Part shown: in pieces, positions 26,665 to 39,864 of the stretch | Layout of the letters: the number at the start of each line of letters is the position of its first letter | Numbering within the stretch: position 1 is the first letter of the stretch | Assembly: GCF_000308795.1 (NCBI RefSeq) | Contig: NZ_BAGK01000095.1 | Coordinates: 1 to 46,604 of the forward strand | Direction: 5' to 3' | DNA: 46,604 nucleotides | DNA from: Nocardia thailandica NBRC 100428 | Lineage (GTDB): Bacteria; Actinomycetota; Actinomycetes; Mycobacteriales; Mycobacteriaceae | Notes under the pieces: model-generated | Told to the model about the DNA's origin: nothing | Databases searched by the model: none | What the model saw: only the letters and a program-made list of their open reading frames with translations | Position numbers and translations under genes: made by a program

Positions 26665-28740
26665 GTGACTCGGACTCGATGGGGCGCGGATGCGGCATGG
26701 GAACGCTTCGCGCGCGTGGTCAGCGGACGGCGATCGTGGGTGCTGCTGGTGGCGGTGGCGCTCGCCGCGTCGGCGATCATGGGCGTGGCGGGCGGCAACG
26801 ACAGCGCGGGCCGGGCGCCCGACTCGCTGCCGGTCACCGCCGAATCCGCGCGCGCCGCGGCCGAACTCGGCACCTTCCCGGACGCCGGGACCGCGGTCGC
26901 CATCCTGGTCGTCAGCCGGGCCGACGGCGCCCCGCTGGCCGTCGACGACCGCGCCGCGGCCGCCGCGGCCCTGACTCGCGCGGGCGCGCCGCCCGACCTG
27001 ACCGACGCCGCCGACGGCCGCGCCGCCCTCGGCCGGATCCCGCTGGCCGCCGACCTGGACGGGCTGGCCCTGACCGACCGCGTCGCCGAACTCCGCGCCG
27101 CCGTCGCGACCGGCGCGCCCGCCGGGCTGACCCTCCAGATCACCGGCGGGCCCGCCTTCGGCGCCGACATCGCCGACTCGTTCTCCGGGGCCGACACGCT
27201 GCTGCTGCTGGTGACCGCGCTGGTGGTGATGGTGCTGCTCATCGTCACCTATCGCTCGCCGGTGCTGTGGCTGGTGCCGCTGACCGTGGTCGCGCTCGCC
27301 GACCGCGTCGCCACCTCCGTCGGCACCCTGCTGTCCGGGCCGACCGGGCTGTCCTTCGACGGCTCGACCTCCGGGATCACCAGCGTCCTCGTCTTCGGCG
27401 CGGGCACCAACTACGCGCTGCTGCTGGTCTCGCGGTACCGCGACGAGCTGCACCGCCACGACGACCACCGCGACGCCCTGCGCGCGGCCGTGCGCCGGGC
27501 GGGCCCGGCGGTGCTGGCCAGCAACGTCACCGTGGTGCTCGCCCTGCTGACGCTGCTGCTCGGCACCCTGCCCAACACCCGGGCCCTCGGCGCCTTCGCC
27601 GCGGCCGGGCTGCTGGTCGCCCTGGTCTTCGTCCTGGTCGCGCTGCCGCCCGCCCTCGCGCTGTGCGGCCGGAAGGTGTTCTGGCCCTTCGTGCCCCGCG
27701 CCGACGGCGTCGATCCCGCCGCGAGCGGCGCGTGGGCCACGGTGGCAGAACGGGTGGTGCGCCGCCCGCTGGTGGTGGCCGGGGCCGCCGTCGCGGTGCT
27801 GGCGGTCTTCGCGACCGGGCTGGCCACCACCGCGATCGGGCTCTCGCAGACCGAGCAGTTCCGGGTCCGCGCCGAATCCGTCGACGGCCTCGACACCCTG
27901 GCCGCCCACTTCCCCTCCGGCTCGTCCGATCCGGCCGAGGTGGTCGCGAACACCGCGGCGTCCGGCGCGGTGCGAGCCGCCCTGGAGACGGTCCCCGGCG
28001 TGGTGCGGGCCACGCCGACCGGCACCTCCCCGGCGGGGACGACCCGCTGGTCGGTGGTGCTCGCGGCCCCGCCCGCCTCGGCGGAGGCCTTCACCACGAT
28101 CGGCGACATCCGGTCGGCGCTGGCCACGGTGCCCGGCGCGGACGCGCTCGTCGGCGGCTCCGACGCCGAGGCCCTCGACATCCGCGACGCCGCGCGCCGC
28201 GACCAGCTGCTGATCATCCCGCTGGTGCTGGCCGTCGTGCTGGTGGTCCTGCTGATCCTGTTGCGCGCGGTGCCCGCGGCGCTGCTGCTGGTCGGCGTCA
28301 CCGTGCTCAGCGCGCTGGCGGCCCTCGGCGCGGGCAGCTGGATCAGCGCGCACGTCTTCGGGTTCCCGGCGCTGGACACGGGCGTGCCGCTCTACGGCTT
28401 CCTGTTCCTGGTCGCGCTGGGCGTCGACTACACCATCTTCCTGGTGACCCGCGCCCGCGAAGAGGCCGCCGCGCACGGCACCGTCCGCGGGATGGTCCGC
28501 GCCGTCGCCTCCACCGGCGCCGTCATCACCAGCGCGGGCGTCGTGCTGGCCGCGGTGTTCTGCGTGCTGGGCGTCCTGCCGCTGATCACCCTGACCCAGC
28601 TGGGCATCGTCGTCGGCGTCGGCATCCTGCTCGACACCTTCGTGGTGCGGACCCTGGTCGTGCCCGCCCTGTTCGCGCTCCTCGGCGACCGGGTGTGGTG
28701 GCCGGCACGGATCGGGGCCGACGCGCCGCCGGCTGGTTGA
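26665..28740 (+). CDS. MMPL-family (RND) membrane transporter
   Basis: A 691-aa RND permease. The layout is TM1 at about residues 24-44, a large outside loop, a TM bundle around 180-345, a second outside loop, and a C-terminal TM bundle around 510-680. The characteristic GAGTNYALLLVSRYRDEL (about 250-267) and GVDYTIFLVTRAREE (about 587-601) each carry the conserved proton-relay Asp/Tyr region; the first has Asn where Asp is usual. Mycobacterial relatives export lipids or siderophores; smaller ones like this (about 700 aa) export drugs or unknown compounds. The next gene follows 8 bp after the stop. Confidence 0.92.
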   Translation: MTRTRWGADAAWERFARVVSGRRSWVLLVAVALAASAIMGVAGGNDSAGRAPDSLPVTAESARAAAELGTFPDAGTAVAILVVSRADGAPLAVDDRAAAAAALTRAGAPPDLTDAADGRAALGRIPLAADLDGLALTDRVAELRAAVATGAPAGLTLQITGGPAFGADIADSFSGADTLLLLVTALVVMVLLIVTYRSPVLWLVPLTVVALADRVATSVGTLLSGPTGLSFDGSTSGITSVLVFGAGTNYALLLVSRYRDELHRHDDHRDALRAAVRRAGPAVLASNVTVVLALLTLLLGTLPNTRALGAFAAAGLLVALVFVLVALPPALALCGRKVFWPFVPRADGVDPAASGAWATVAERVVRRPLVVAGAAVAVLAVFATGLATTAIGLSQTEQFRVRAESVDGLDTLAAHFPSGSSDPAEVVANTAASGAVRAALETVPGVVRATPTGTSPAGTTRWSVVLAAPPASAEAFTTIGDIRSALATVPGADALVGGSDAEALDIRDAARRDQLLIIPLVLAVVLVVLLILLRAVPAALLLVGVTVLSALAALGAGSWISAHVFGFPALDTGVPLYGFLFLVALGVDYTIFLVTRAREEAAAHGTVRGMVRAVASTGAVITSAGVVLAAVFCVLGVLPLITLTQLGIVVGVGILLDTFVVRTLVVPALFALLGDRVWWPARIGADAPPAG

Positions 28741-28748
28741 GTGGGGGG

Positions 28749-29726
28749 ATGCGACCGATCTCCCTTCCCGCCCCGGCACTCCGGCGGGTGGCGCGCGTGC
28801 TCGCCGCGGGTGCCACCGCCGCGGGCGTCCTCGGTATCGCCCTGTACGTCAACCCCTTCCCATGGTTCCCGCTGGTCGCGGCGACCGTGGCCGTGCCGGT
28901 GCTCGTCCTCGGCGGCGCGGCGGGCGCGGTGCTGTTCGCCGCCTGCGGTCACCGCGTCGGCGCGGCGGTGGCGGCGGTGGTCGCCGTGGCCGGGATCGGT
29001 ACGCAGGTCCCGCTGTACGTCGCGGACGCGGCGGCGGGCGACGGGGTGCGCGTGACGGTGATGCAGGCGAACCTCCTGTTCGACGGCGCGGACCCGGCGG
29101 CCGTGGTCCGCGAGGTCCGCGAGCGCGGGGTCGACCTGCTCACGGTGAACGAGCTGACCCGCGACATGGCCCGTGCCCTCACCGAGGCCGGCCTCGACCG
29201 CGCGCTGCCGCATCGCCACCTCTCGCCGGGTCGAACAGCCTCGGGCACCGGGATCTGGAGCGCGTATCCGCTCACCGGCCCGACCGAGTTCGACGGCTAC
29301 GTGCTCAACCAGCTCGCCGCGACCGCGACCGTCCCGGGCCTCGGGCCGGTCTCGGTCTTCGCCCTGCATCCGGTGCCGCCGGTCTACGACACCGGCGTCT
29401 GGGCCGGGGAACTCGACCGGCTCGGCGCGCTGCTGGCCGCCGCGCCGCCCGATCGGCCCGCCGTCGTGGGCGGCGACTTCAACGCCACCCGCGATCACCG
29501 CGCCTTCCGCGCCCTGCTCGGCCCCGCCTTCCACGACGCCGCCGAGCAGGCGGGCGCGGGCTTCGCCCCGACCTACCCCACCGACAAGCCCTACCCGCCG
29601 CTCGCCGCCCTCGACCACATCCTGCTGACCCACGGGCGGGCCGACGCCGTGCGCACCGTGGCGCTGCCCGGCGCCGACCACCGCGCCCTGGTCGCCGAGC
29701 TGTGGCTGACCCCGCCGCGCGAGTGA
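28749..29726 (+). CDS. Endonuclease/exonuclease/phosphatase-family membrane protein
   Basis: A 325-aa protein. Two or three hydrophobic helices form the first 95 residues (AAGVLGIALYVNPFPWFPLVAA, VPVLVLGGAAGAVLFAACG, AVAAVVAVAGIGTQVPLYV). The rest is an EEP catalytic domain: MQANLLFDGAD, VNELTRD, VVGGDFNATRDH, and a C-terminal LDHILLT plus GADHRALVAEL with the catalytic His. The domain acts outside the membrane, perhaps on a phosphodiester in nucleic acid or lipid. ATG 28749 follows GGGGGG. The 8-bp gap to the MMPL gene suggests one operon. Confidence 0.88.
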   Translation: MRPISLPAPALRRVARVLAAGATAAGVLGIALYVNPFPWFPLVAATVAVPVLVLGGAAGAVLFAACGHRVGAAVAAVVAVAGIGTQVPLYVADAAAGDGVRVTVMQANLLFDGADPAAVVREVRERGVDLLTVNELTRDMARALTEAGLDRALPHRHLSPGRTASGTGIWSAYPLTGPTEFDGYVLNQLAATATVPGLGPVSVFALHPVPPVYDTGVWAGELDRLGALLAAAPPDRPAVVGGDFNATRDHRAFRALLGPAFHDAAEQAGAGFAPTYPTDKPYPPLAALDHILLTHGRADAVRTVALPGADHRALVAELWLTPPRE

Positions 29727-29779
29727 CCCGGCCCGCGCGGCACCCGTGAGCGCGGGGCCGGGCGTGTCAGCATCAGCGC

Positions 29780-31012
29780 ATGGAACTGCTCGCCGGTGCC
29801 GACGCCGCCGCCGACACGGAACCGTCGGCCATCGTGTCGCTGTTCTGGATCGCGCTCGTCGCGGTGGCGGCGCCGCTGCTGGCCCGGGCGCTGCGCGGCT
29901 TCGTCCCGGACGTGGTGATCCTGCTGGTCGCCGGGATGGCGCTCGGCCCGCACGCGCTGGGCTGGGCGAACGCCGACGGCGGCGTCGACCTCATCGAGGA
30001 ACTCGGCCTCGGCATGCTGTTCCTGCTCGCGGGCTACGAACTCGACCCGGCGCTGCTGCGCGGCCGCTCCGGGCGGGTCGCGTCGGCGGTGTGGCTGGCC
30101 GGGCTGGTCTTCGCCTTCGCGCTGGTCACGCTGGTCGGTCCGGGCGAATCGATCACCGGGCACGTCGCCGTGGCCATCGCGATGACCTCGACCGCCCTCG
30201 GCACCCTGCTGCCCATCGTCAAACAGGCCGGGCTCCTGGACACCCCGCTGGGCCGGGCGGTCCTCGCGCACGGCGCGGTCGGCGAGCTCGGGCCCATCGT
30301 GGCCATGTCGGTGCTGCTGAGCAGCCGCGACGTCGGCGCGGCGGTGATCGTGCTCGTGCTGTTCGTGGTGGCCGCCCTGCTGGTCGGCCTCGTCCCGCTG
30401 CGCCTGTTCGGCCGCGTCCCCGATCTGGGCGCCGCCCTGGCCCGCATGGACGGCGGCACCTCGCAGCTGCCGGTGCGCGGCGCGATCCTGCTGCTGCTGG
30501 TGCTGATGGTGGTGGCCGAGCGCTTCGACCTGGACGTGGTGCTGGGCGCCTTCGCGGCGGGCATGGTGCTGCGTCGGCTCATCGCCGCCGGGCACCCGCG
30601 GGTCGACGAGCAGCTGGAGACCATCGGCTACGGGTTGCTCATCCCGGTGTTCTTCGTGGTCTCGGGCATGGGGATCGACCCGGCGGCGGTCGCGGCCGAG
30701 CCGGTGCTGTGGGTCTCGTTCGTGCTGGCGATCGCGGTGGCCCGCGGGTTGCCGGTCTGGTTGTCCGAGCGGTTCGTCCAGCACGGGCAGAACCTCGCGG
30801 CGCCGCGCGAGCGCGCGCAGCTGGCGCTGTATGCGGCGACCGGCCTGCCCATCATCGTCGCGGTCACCCAGGTGGCGGTCTCGACCGGCCTGATGTCCGG
30901 CGCGACGGCATCGGTGCTGGTGGCGGCCGGTGCGGCGACGGTTCTGGTGTTCCCCCTGTGCGCCCGGCTGCTGGGCGGGCCGCGCGGGGAGCGGGCCGGA
31001 TCCGCGGGGTGA
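29780..31012 (+). CDS. Cation:proton antiporter (CPA2/KefB-like)
   Basis: A 410-aa integral membrane protein with about 11-12 hydrophobic helices and no RCK/TrkA domain. The pattern LLVAGMALGPHALGW, AIAMTSTALGTLLPIV and HGAVGELGPIVAMSVLL fits the Na+/H+ or K+/H+ exchanger fold of CPA2 (PF00999). The core of the ion site reads GELGPI, with Glu where many homologues have Asp. It is 53 bp after the EEP gene. Its stop lies just before the ARG-box-like region. Confidence 0.87.
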   Translation: MELLAGADAAADTEPSAIVSLFWIALVAVAAPLLARALRGFVPDVVILLVAGMALGPHALGWANADGGVDLIEELGLGMLFLLAGYELDPALLRGRSGRVASAVWLAGLVFAFALVTLVGPGESITGHVAVAIAMTSTALGTLLPIVKQAGLLDTPLGRAVLAHGAVGELGPIVAMSVLLSSRDVGAAVIVLVLFVVAALLVGLVPLRLFGRVPDLGAALARMDGGTSQLPVRGAILLLLVLMVVAERFDLDVVLGAFAAGMVLRRLIAAGHPRVDEQLETIGYGLLIPVFFVVSGMGIDPAAVAAEPVLWVSFVLAIAVARGLPVWLSERFVQHGQNLAAPRERAQLALYAATGLPIIVAVTQVAVSTGLMSGATASVLVAAGAATVLVFPLCARLLGGPRGERAGSAG

Positions 31013-31014
31013 CT

Positions 31015-33330
<2,316 letters not shown>

Positions 33331-33334
<4 letters not shown>

Positions 33335-34211
33335 GCAGCGCCGTGCACAGCCTCAGCGCCCTGGACAAGGCCCACGTCCTCGCCGACGCCCTGCCCTGGC
33401 TGCAGAAGTTCCGCGACAAGGTCGTCGTCGTGAAGTACGGCGGCAACGCCATGATCGACGACGAGCTCAAGGCCGCCTTCGCCGCCGACATGGCCTTCCT
33501 GCGCACCGTCGGCGTGCACCCGGTCGTGGTGCACGGCGGCGGCCCGCAGATCAACGCCATGCTGAAGCGGCTCGGGATGGCGGGCGAGTTCCGCGGCGGT
33601 TTCCGCGTCACCACCCCCGAGGTGATGGACGTGGTCCGCATGGTGCTCTTCGGCCAGGTCGGCCGCGAACTCGTCGGCCTGATCAACGCCCACGGCCCGT
33701 ACGCGGTCGGCATCTCCGGGGAGGACGCGCACCTGTTCACCGCGACCCGGCGCACCGTGACCGTCGACGGCGAGGCCACCGACATCGGCCTGGTCGGTGA
33801 CGTCACCGAGGTGAATCCCGGTGCGGTACTCGACCTCATCGACGCGGGCCGCATCCCGGTGGTCTCGACCATCGCGCCCGACGCCGACGGCGTGGTGCAC
33901 AACATCAACGCCGACACCGCCGCGGCCGCGCTGGCCGAGGGCATCGGCGCCGAGAAACTGGTCGTGCTCACCGACGTGGAGGGCCTGTACACGAACTGGC
34001 CGGACCGGTCCTCGCTGACCAGCGAGATCGACGCCGCCGCGCTGGCGGAGTTGCTGCCCGGTCTGGATGCGGGCATGGTGCCCAAGATGGAAGCCTGCTT
34101 ACGCGCCGTGCAGGGCGGCGTGCCGAGCGCGCACGTGATCGACGGTCGCGTGCCGCATTCGGTACTGCTGGAACTGTTCACCGGCGAGGGAATCGGAACG
34201 ATGGTGAAACC

Positions 34212-34215
<4 letters not shown>
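33331..34215 (+). CDS. argB: Acetylglutamate kinase
   Basis: A 294-aa AAK-family kinase phosphorylating N-acetylglutamate. Motifs are [24 protein letters not shown] and the C-terminal [13 protein letters not shown]. The N-terminal helix ([21 protein letters not shown]) is the segment that in arginine-sensitive family members carries feedback inhibition, so arginine control of the enzyme is likely. ATG 33331 overlaps argJ. Confidence 0.97.
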
Positions 34216-36349
<2,134 letters not shown>

Positions 36350-36383
36350 TTCCCCGACGACCGGCCGGCGCGGGGCGGCGATC

Positions 36384-36887
36384 ATGAGTGAACCCGCCAA
36401 GGGCTCGCCCGCCATCGCCCGCACCCGCGCCGGCCGCCAGTCCCGCATCGTCGAGCTGCTCTCGGCGCACCCGGTCCGCAGCCAGACCGAACTGGCCGCG
36501 CTGCTGGCCGCCGAGGGCATCGAGACCACCCAGGCCACCCTCTCCCGTGACCTGGACGAACTCGGCGCCGTGAAGCTGCGCGCCGCCGACGGCGGCGCCG
36601 GGGTCTACGTCGTCCCCGAGGACGGCAGCCCGGTCCGCGGTGTCACCGGCGGTACCGGCCGGCTGTCCAAGCTGCTCGGCGACCTGCTCGTGTCCACCGA
36701 CGCGTCCGGCAACATCGCCGTCCTGCGCACGCCGCCGGGCGCCGCGCACTTCCTCGCCAGCGCCCTCGACCGCGCCGCACTGCCGTACGTGGTCGGCACG
36801 ATCGCCGGCGACGACACCATCGCCGTCATCGCACGGGAGCCGCTGACCGGCGCCGAACTCGCCGCCCGCATCGAAGAACTCGCCTGA
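36384..36887 (+). CDS. argR: Arginine repressor ArgR
   Basis: A 167-aa repressor. The N-terminal winged helix is [46 protein letters not shown]; the C-terminal hexamerisation and arginine-binding domain holds [18 protein letters not shown] and [15 protein letters not shown]. With arginine bound it would repress the operon at the sites before argC. In mycobacteria argG and argH follow argR; here the next gene is an unrelated serine hydrolase. Confidence 0.96.
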   Translation: MSEPAKGSPAIARTRAGRQSRIVELLSAHPVRSQTELAALLAAEGIETTQATLSRDLDELGAVKLRAADGGAGVYVVPEDGSPVRGVTGGTGRLSKLLGDLLVSTDASGNIAVLRTPPGAAHFLASALDRAALPYVVGTIAGDDTIAVIAREPLTGAELAARIEELA

Positions 36888-37055
36888 TCGGATCCGTGGG
36901 TTCATTCCGGGTGACAACATCTCGGCGGCAAAATTCGTCGGAAACGAGAATTGTTGTCGCCGAACACGATTCTCGCCCGGTCGCGGTTCTCTTCGGCCCG
37001 TCGCGCCGGTAGCGTCGACATTCTGCTGTCAACGGGGACGTGTGAGGGAATCGCT
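36888..37055 (+). promoter_or_regulatory. AT-richer upstream region of the serine hydrolase
   Basis: 168 bp without a gene, less GC-rich than the neighbours. An imperfect inverted repeat GTGACAACA / TGTTGTCGC lies in its first part, with about 30 nt between arms. AGGGA at 37044-37048 is the ribosome site for GTG 37056. Confidence 0.4.
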
Positions 37056-38291
37056 GTGCGAATGGAATGGCCGCTGCCGGGACTGTCGAACGGGCCGGTG
37101 CCCGAGGTGCGGGGGACCGCCGCGCCGCACTACCGGGAACTGATCGACCGGTTCGCGCGTCTGTTCGCGGGGGGACGCGGTGGCGGGGCCCTGTCGGTCT
37201 ACCACCACGGGCGCCCCGTGGTCGACGTCTGGTGCGGCTGGGCGGACGCGGCGGGGACCGTGCCGTGGCGGGAGAATCACGCGGCGCTGTCGTATTCGAC
37301 CTCCAAGGGCATCACCTCGACCGTGCTGCACGTGCTCGCCGGGCGGGGATTGATCGATTACGCCGCTCCCGTCGCCGATTACTGGCCGGAATTCGGGGCG
37401 AACGGGAAATCGACCATCACCGTGGCCGAGGCGCTGAGCCACCGCGCCGGCCTGTCGCGGATCGGCGAATTCGCCCGCAGCGTGGACGACCTCGCCGATC
37501 ACCGGCTCCTCGAGGACCGGCTCGCCGCCGCCGCGCCCGACCGGTTCCGCGGGATCCCCGCCTACCACGCGATCTCCTTCGGCACCCTGATCGGCGGGAT
37601 CGCGCGCGGGGTGACCGGGCGGGGGATGGCCGAGCTGTACCGCACCGAGCTCGCCGAACCGCTCGGCATCGGCGACGGGCTCGGGCTCGGCGCGCCCGCC
37701 CCCGGAGCGGGCGTGGCGCTGGCCGAGTCCTTCGGCTCGGCGACTCCCTTCGGTATCCCCTCGGCCGACACCGTCTTCCGGCTCGGCGCGCGCACCCCGA
37801 TCCCCGGCGCCGGCTTCCTGCGCGCGATCTACACCGACGGCATCGAACGCCTCTCCCACGGTCCCGACCCGGCCATCCTGCGCGGCGAGCTGCCCGGCGC
37901 CAACGGCGTGTTCACCGCCCGCGCCGTCGGCGCGGTCTTCGCCGCCATCGCCTCGGAGTCGCCGTTGCTGTCGCGCCCCCGGGTCCGCGCCATGAGCCGG
38001 GTCCAGACCTGGCTGCCCGACCGCAACATGCTGCTGCCCATGGGCTGGCGCCTGGGCTATCACTCCTTCCCGGTGCCGGGCGCGCCGAACAGCTTCGGCC
38101 ACATCGGTTTCGTCGGTTCCGGCGGTTGGGCCGACCCCGATTCCGGGCTGGCGGTCGGCTTCGTCCACAACTGGGCGCCCGAGGTCGCCCGGCTGCCGCG
38201 CGATCAGTTCGTCCTGTTCGGGCTCCTGCCGGCGGCGGTCCGCGGGGCGGCGGCCGCGGGCGAGCCGAGGGACCTGCCCAAGGCGGGCTGA
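37056..38291 (+). CDS. Serine hydrolase of the class C beta-lactamase / EstB family
   Basis: A 411-aa penicillin-binding-fold hydrolase. The SxxK motif is S81-T-S-K84 in SYSTSKGITS; the second motif reads YHAISFG (Tyr first, no Asn at the third place), and the third is HIGFVGSGG. This is the pattern of EstB-type esterases rather than true beta-lactamases. No signal peptide is visible, so it is probably cytoplasmic or membrane-associated. GTG 37056 has AGGGA seven bases before; an ATG two codons later is possible. It follows argR where argG is expected, but I see no link to arginine. Confidence 0.88.
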   Translation: MRMEWPLPGLSNGPVPEVRGTAAPHYRELIDRFARLFAGGRGGGALSVYHHGRPVVDVWCGWADAAGTVPWRENHAALSYSTSKGITSTVLHVLAGRGLIDYAAPVADYWPEFGANGKSTITVAEALSHRAGLSRIGEFARSVDDLADHRLLEDRLAAAAPDRFRGIPAYHAISFGTLIGGIARGVTGRGMAELYRTELAEPLGIGDGLGLGAPAPGAGVALAESFGSATPFGIPSADTVFRLGARTPIPGAGFLRAIYTDGIERLSHGPDPAILRGELPGANGVFTARAVGAVFAAIASESPLLSRPRVRAMSRVQTWLPDRNMLLPMGWRLGYHSFPVPGAPNSFGHIGFVGSGGWADPDSGLAVGFVHNWAPEVARLPRDQFVLFGLLPAAVRGAAAAGEPRDLPKAG

Positions 38292-38320
38292 CCGGAGGAC
38301 CCATTCGGACTCATTGACGA

Positions 38321-38344
38321 AGTGTTGGGTTTTTGCAACACTTT
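38321..38344. promoter_or_regulatory. Palindrome AAGTGTTG-N8-CAACACTT at the XRE promoter
   Basis: Perfect 8-bp arms at 38321-38328 and 38337-38344 flank GGTTTTTG. A -35-like TTGACG (38315-38320) lies just before. The palindrome ends six bases before ATG 38350, so it covers the promoter and is likely the autoregulatory site of the XRE protein. Confidence 0.6.
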
Positions 38345-38349
38345 CTTGT

Positions 38350-38625
38350 ATGAGTCCGGTGAGGCGTGGGAAGAACCTTCCCATCTACAACCGCATCGCG
38401 GTGCTGCGGGCCGAGCGGCGGCTGAGCCGTGTCCAGCTGGCCGAGGCGATCGAGGTCAACCCGCAGACGGTCGGGGCGCTCGAGCGGGGCGACCACTATC
38501 CGAGTCTGGATCTGGCGCTGCGCATCTGCGAGGTGTTCGGGCTGCCGGTCGAGGCGGTGTTCTCACGGGAGGAGTTCGGGCCGCTGTCCACGGCGGTCTA
38601 TCGCACCGGAGGGGAGAACCGATGA
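38350..38625 (+). CDS. XRE-family (Cro/C1-type) regulator
   Basis: A 91-aa HTH protein. The helix-turn-helix is IAVLRAERRLSRVQLAEAIEVNPQTVGALERGDHYPSLDLALRICEVFGLPVEAVFS (about residues 15-72). It has no sensory domain, as usual for small XRE proteins paired with membrane partners. ATG 38350 is chosen over an in-frame ATG-like codon at 38314 because that lies before the palindrome. The stop overlaps the membrane protein gene (ATGA). Confidence 0.92.
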   Translation: MSPVRRGKNLPIYNRIAVLRAERRLSRVQLAEAIEVNPQTVGALERGDHYPSLDLALRICEVFGLPVEAVFSREEFGPLSTAVYRTGGENR

Positions 38626-39161
38626 CACACCCGAGTCTGCTCGAGCGGTATCAGGAGGGCCGGACGCGGCGGTTCCTGCGCCGGTCGGAGACGACCGCGC
38701 ACCTGCTGCCCGGCTGGCGCACCCGGCGGCGCAGGCGGCTGCTGGTCCGGATCCTGGCCGGGGCGTTCGTGTCCATGGCCGTGGTCGCGGTGCTGACCGC
38801 CTGCGGTCTGGAGTGGGCGCCGCTGCTGTGGCTTCCGGTCTGCGTGGCGTTCTTCCCCGCGTGGATCATGCTGCAGATCGCGGGCGGCCGCCAGGCCGAC
38901 GCGCCCTCGGGCACCCTCGACGAATGGGAGATCGAGCAGCGCAACGCCGCACGCTCGATCGGGCTGACGGTGACCCAGTCCCTCGGCATGATCCCGGCGC
39001 TGTGGCTGGTCTTCGCCGGCGCGCTCACCGGCCTGGACGCGATGCAGACCGCCTACGCGGGCGGGCTGATGGTGCTCACGGCGCTGCTCGTCGGCGGGTG
39101 CACCCCGGCCATGATCCTGGGCTGGAACCGGCCCGATCCCGAGCCGGAGGACCAGCGATGA
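38622..39161 (+). CDS. Four-helix membrane protein paired with the XRE regulator
   Basis: A 179-aa integral membrane protein I do not recognise. An Arg-rich amphipathic N-terminus (TRRFLRR, RTRRRRRLL) precedes four hydrophobic helices at about residues 43-66, 68-92, 112-136 and 144-168. Between helices 2 and 3 is a charged stretch (DEWEIEQRNAARS). The positive N-terminus suggests an inside location. Small XRE-plus-membrane protein pairs occur in several bacteria as sensor/immunity or envelope-stress units; that analogy is inference. Confidence 0.75.
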   Translation: MTHPSLLERYQEGRTRRFLRRSETTAHLLPGWRTRRRRRLLVRILAGAFVSMAVVAVLTACGLEWAPLLWLPVCVAFFPAWIMLQIAGGRQADAPSGTLDEWEIEQRNAARSIGLTVTQSLGMIPALWLVFAGALTGLDAMQTAYAGGLMVLTALLVGGCTPAMILGWNRPDPEPEDQR

Positions 39162-39832
39162 GCACGGTCCTCGCCGACGACCTCCTCCTGCTGCTGCTCG
39201 ACCCGGCCGGGCGCCCGCTGACCGACGGCACCCGGCTGCCGCGGGCGCTGGCCGGCGCGGTCCTGCTCGACCTCCTGCGGGCCGGGGCGATCCGGCTCGC
39301 GGAGCCGGGGGATCGGGTGGCACCGGGCCGCCTGGTCGTGCTGCGCGACCGCGTCGGCGACCCGCTCCTCGATGACGCGGCGGCGGCCCTCGGCGCGGGC
39401 GCGCCGAGGAAGCCGGGCGCTGCCATCGAGAAGCTGCAGAAAGGGTTGCGGCCCAGGGTGACCGAGCGGCTCGAGCGGGCCGGGCTGGTGCGGGTCGAGC
39501 GCGCGCGGCTGCTCGGCCTCGTCCCCCGCACCTCCCGCGTTCCCGCCGGCGCGCGCGCCGAGCTGCACGCCGCGCTGGTCCGCGTCCTCACCGACCGCGC
39601 GACCCCGGCGTCGGATCCGCGGGCCGTGGCCTCGATCGCTCTGCTGTCGGCGATCGGTGCCACCGCCAGCGTGTTCCCCGACCTCGACCGGCGCGCGGTG
39701 CAGCGGCGCGCGGCCGAGATCGGCGCGGGCGACTGGGCGTCGGGCGCGGTCCGGCAGGCCGTCCGGGCCATCGACGCCGCCCTGGTCGCCGCGGTCACCG
39801 TGAGCGCGGCGGGCGTCGCGGCGGCCTCGTAG
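39158..39832 (+). CDS. GPP34 (GOLPH3/VPS74-like) family protein
   Basis: A 224-aa GPP34 protein. Pattern: LADDLLLLLLDPAGRPLT, LPRALAGAVLLDLLRAGAI, then KLQKGLRPRVTERLERAGLV and IALLSAIGATASVFPDLD. Eukaryotic GOLPH3 binds phosphatidylinositol 4-phosphate and holds Golgi enzymes; the role of bacterial members is not known to me. Actinobacteria carry many copies. The last hydrophobic stretch (about 200-220) may touch the membrane. The 4-bp overlap with the membrane protein gene argues for joint action. Confidence 0.85.
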   Translation: MSTVLADDLLLLLLDPAGRPLTDGTRLPRALAGAVLLDLLRAGAIRLAEPGDRVAPGRLVVLRDRVGDPLLDDAAAALGAGAPRKPGAAIEKLQKGLRPRVTERLERAGLVRVERARLLGLVPRTSRVPAGARAELHAALVRVLTDRATPASDPRAVASIALLSAIGATASVFPDLDRRAVQRRAAEIGAGDWASGAVRQAVRAIDAALVAAVTVSAAGVAAAS

Positions 39833-39853
39833 CCGGAGGTGGACCACCCCCGG
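39833..39853. terminator. Short hairpin between the GPP34 and MpaB genes
   Basis: CCGGAGGTGG and CCACCCCCGG are complementary with one mismatch and only one base between them, so the real loop would be larger. It lies between two convergent genes, one base after the GPP34 stop. Confidence 0.35.
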
Positions 39854-39864
39854 CCGGGTCCGGT

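Noticed and set aside
37056..38291. The missing Asn in the second active-site motif (YHA for YxN) as sign of a dead serine hydrolase.
   Set aside because: EstB-type esterases commonly carry YxA or a similar variant, so this is likely an active esterase type rather than a broken beta-lactamase.
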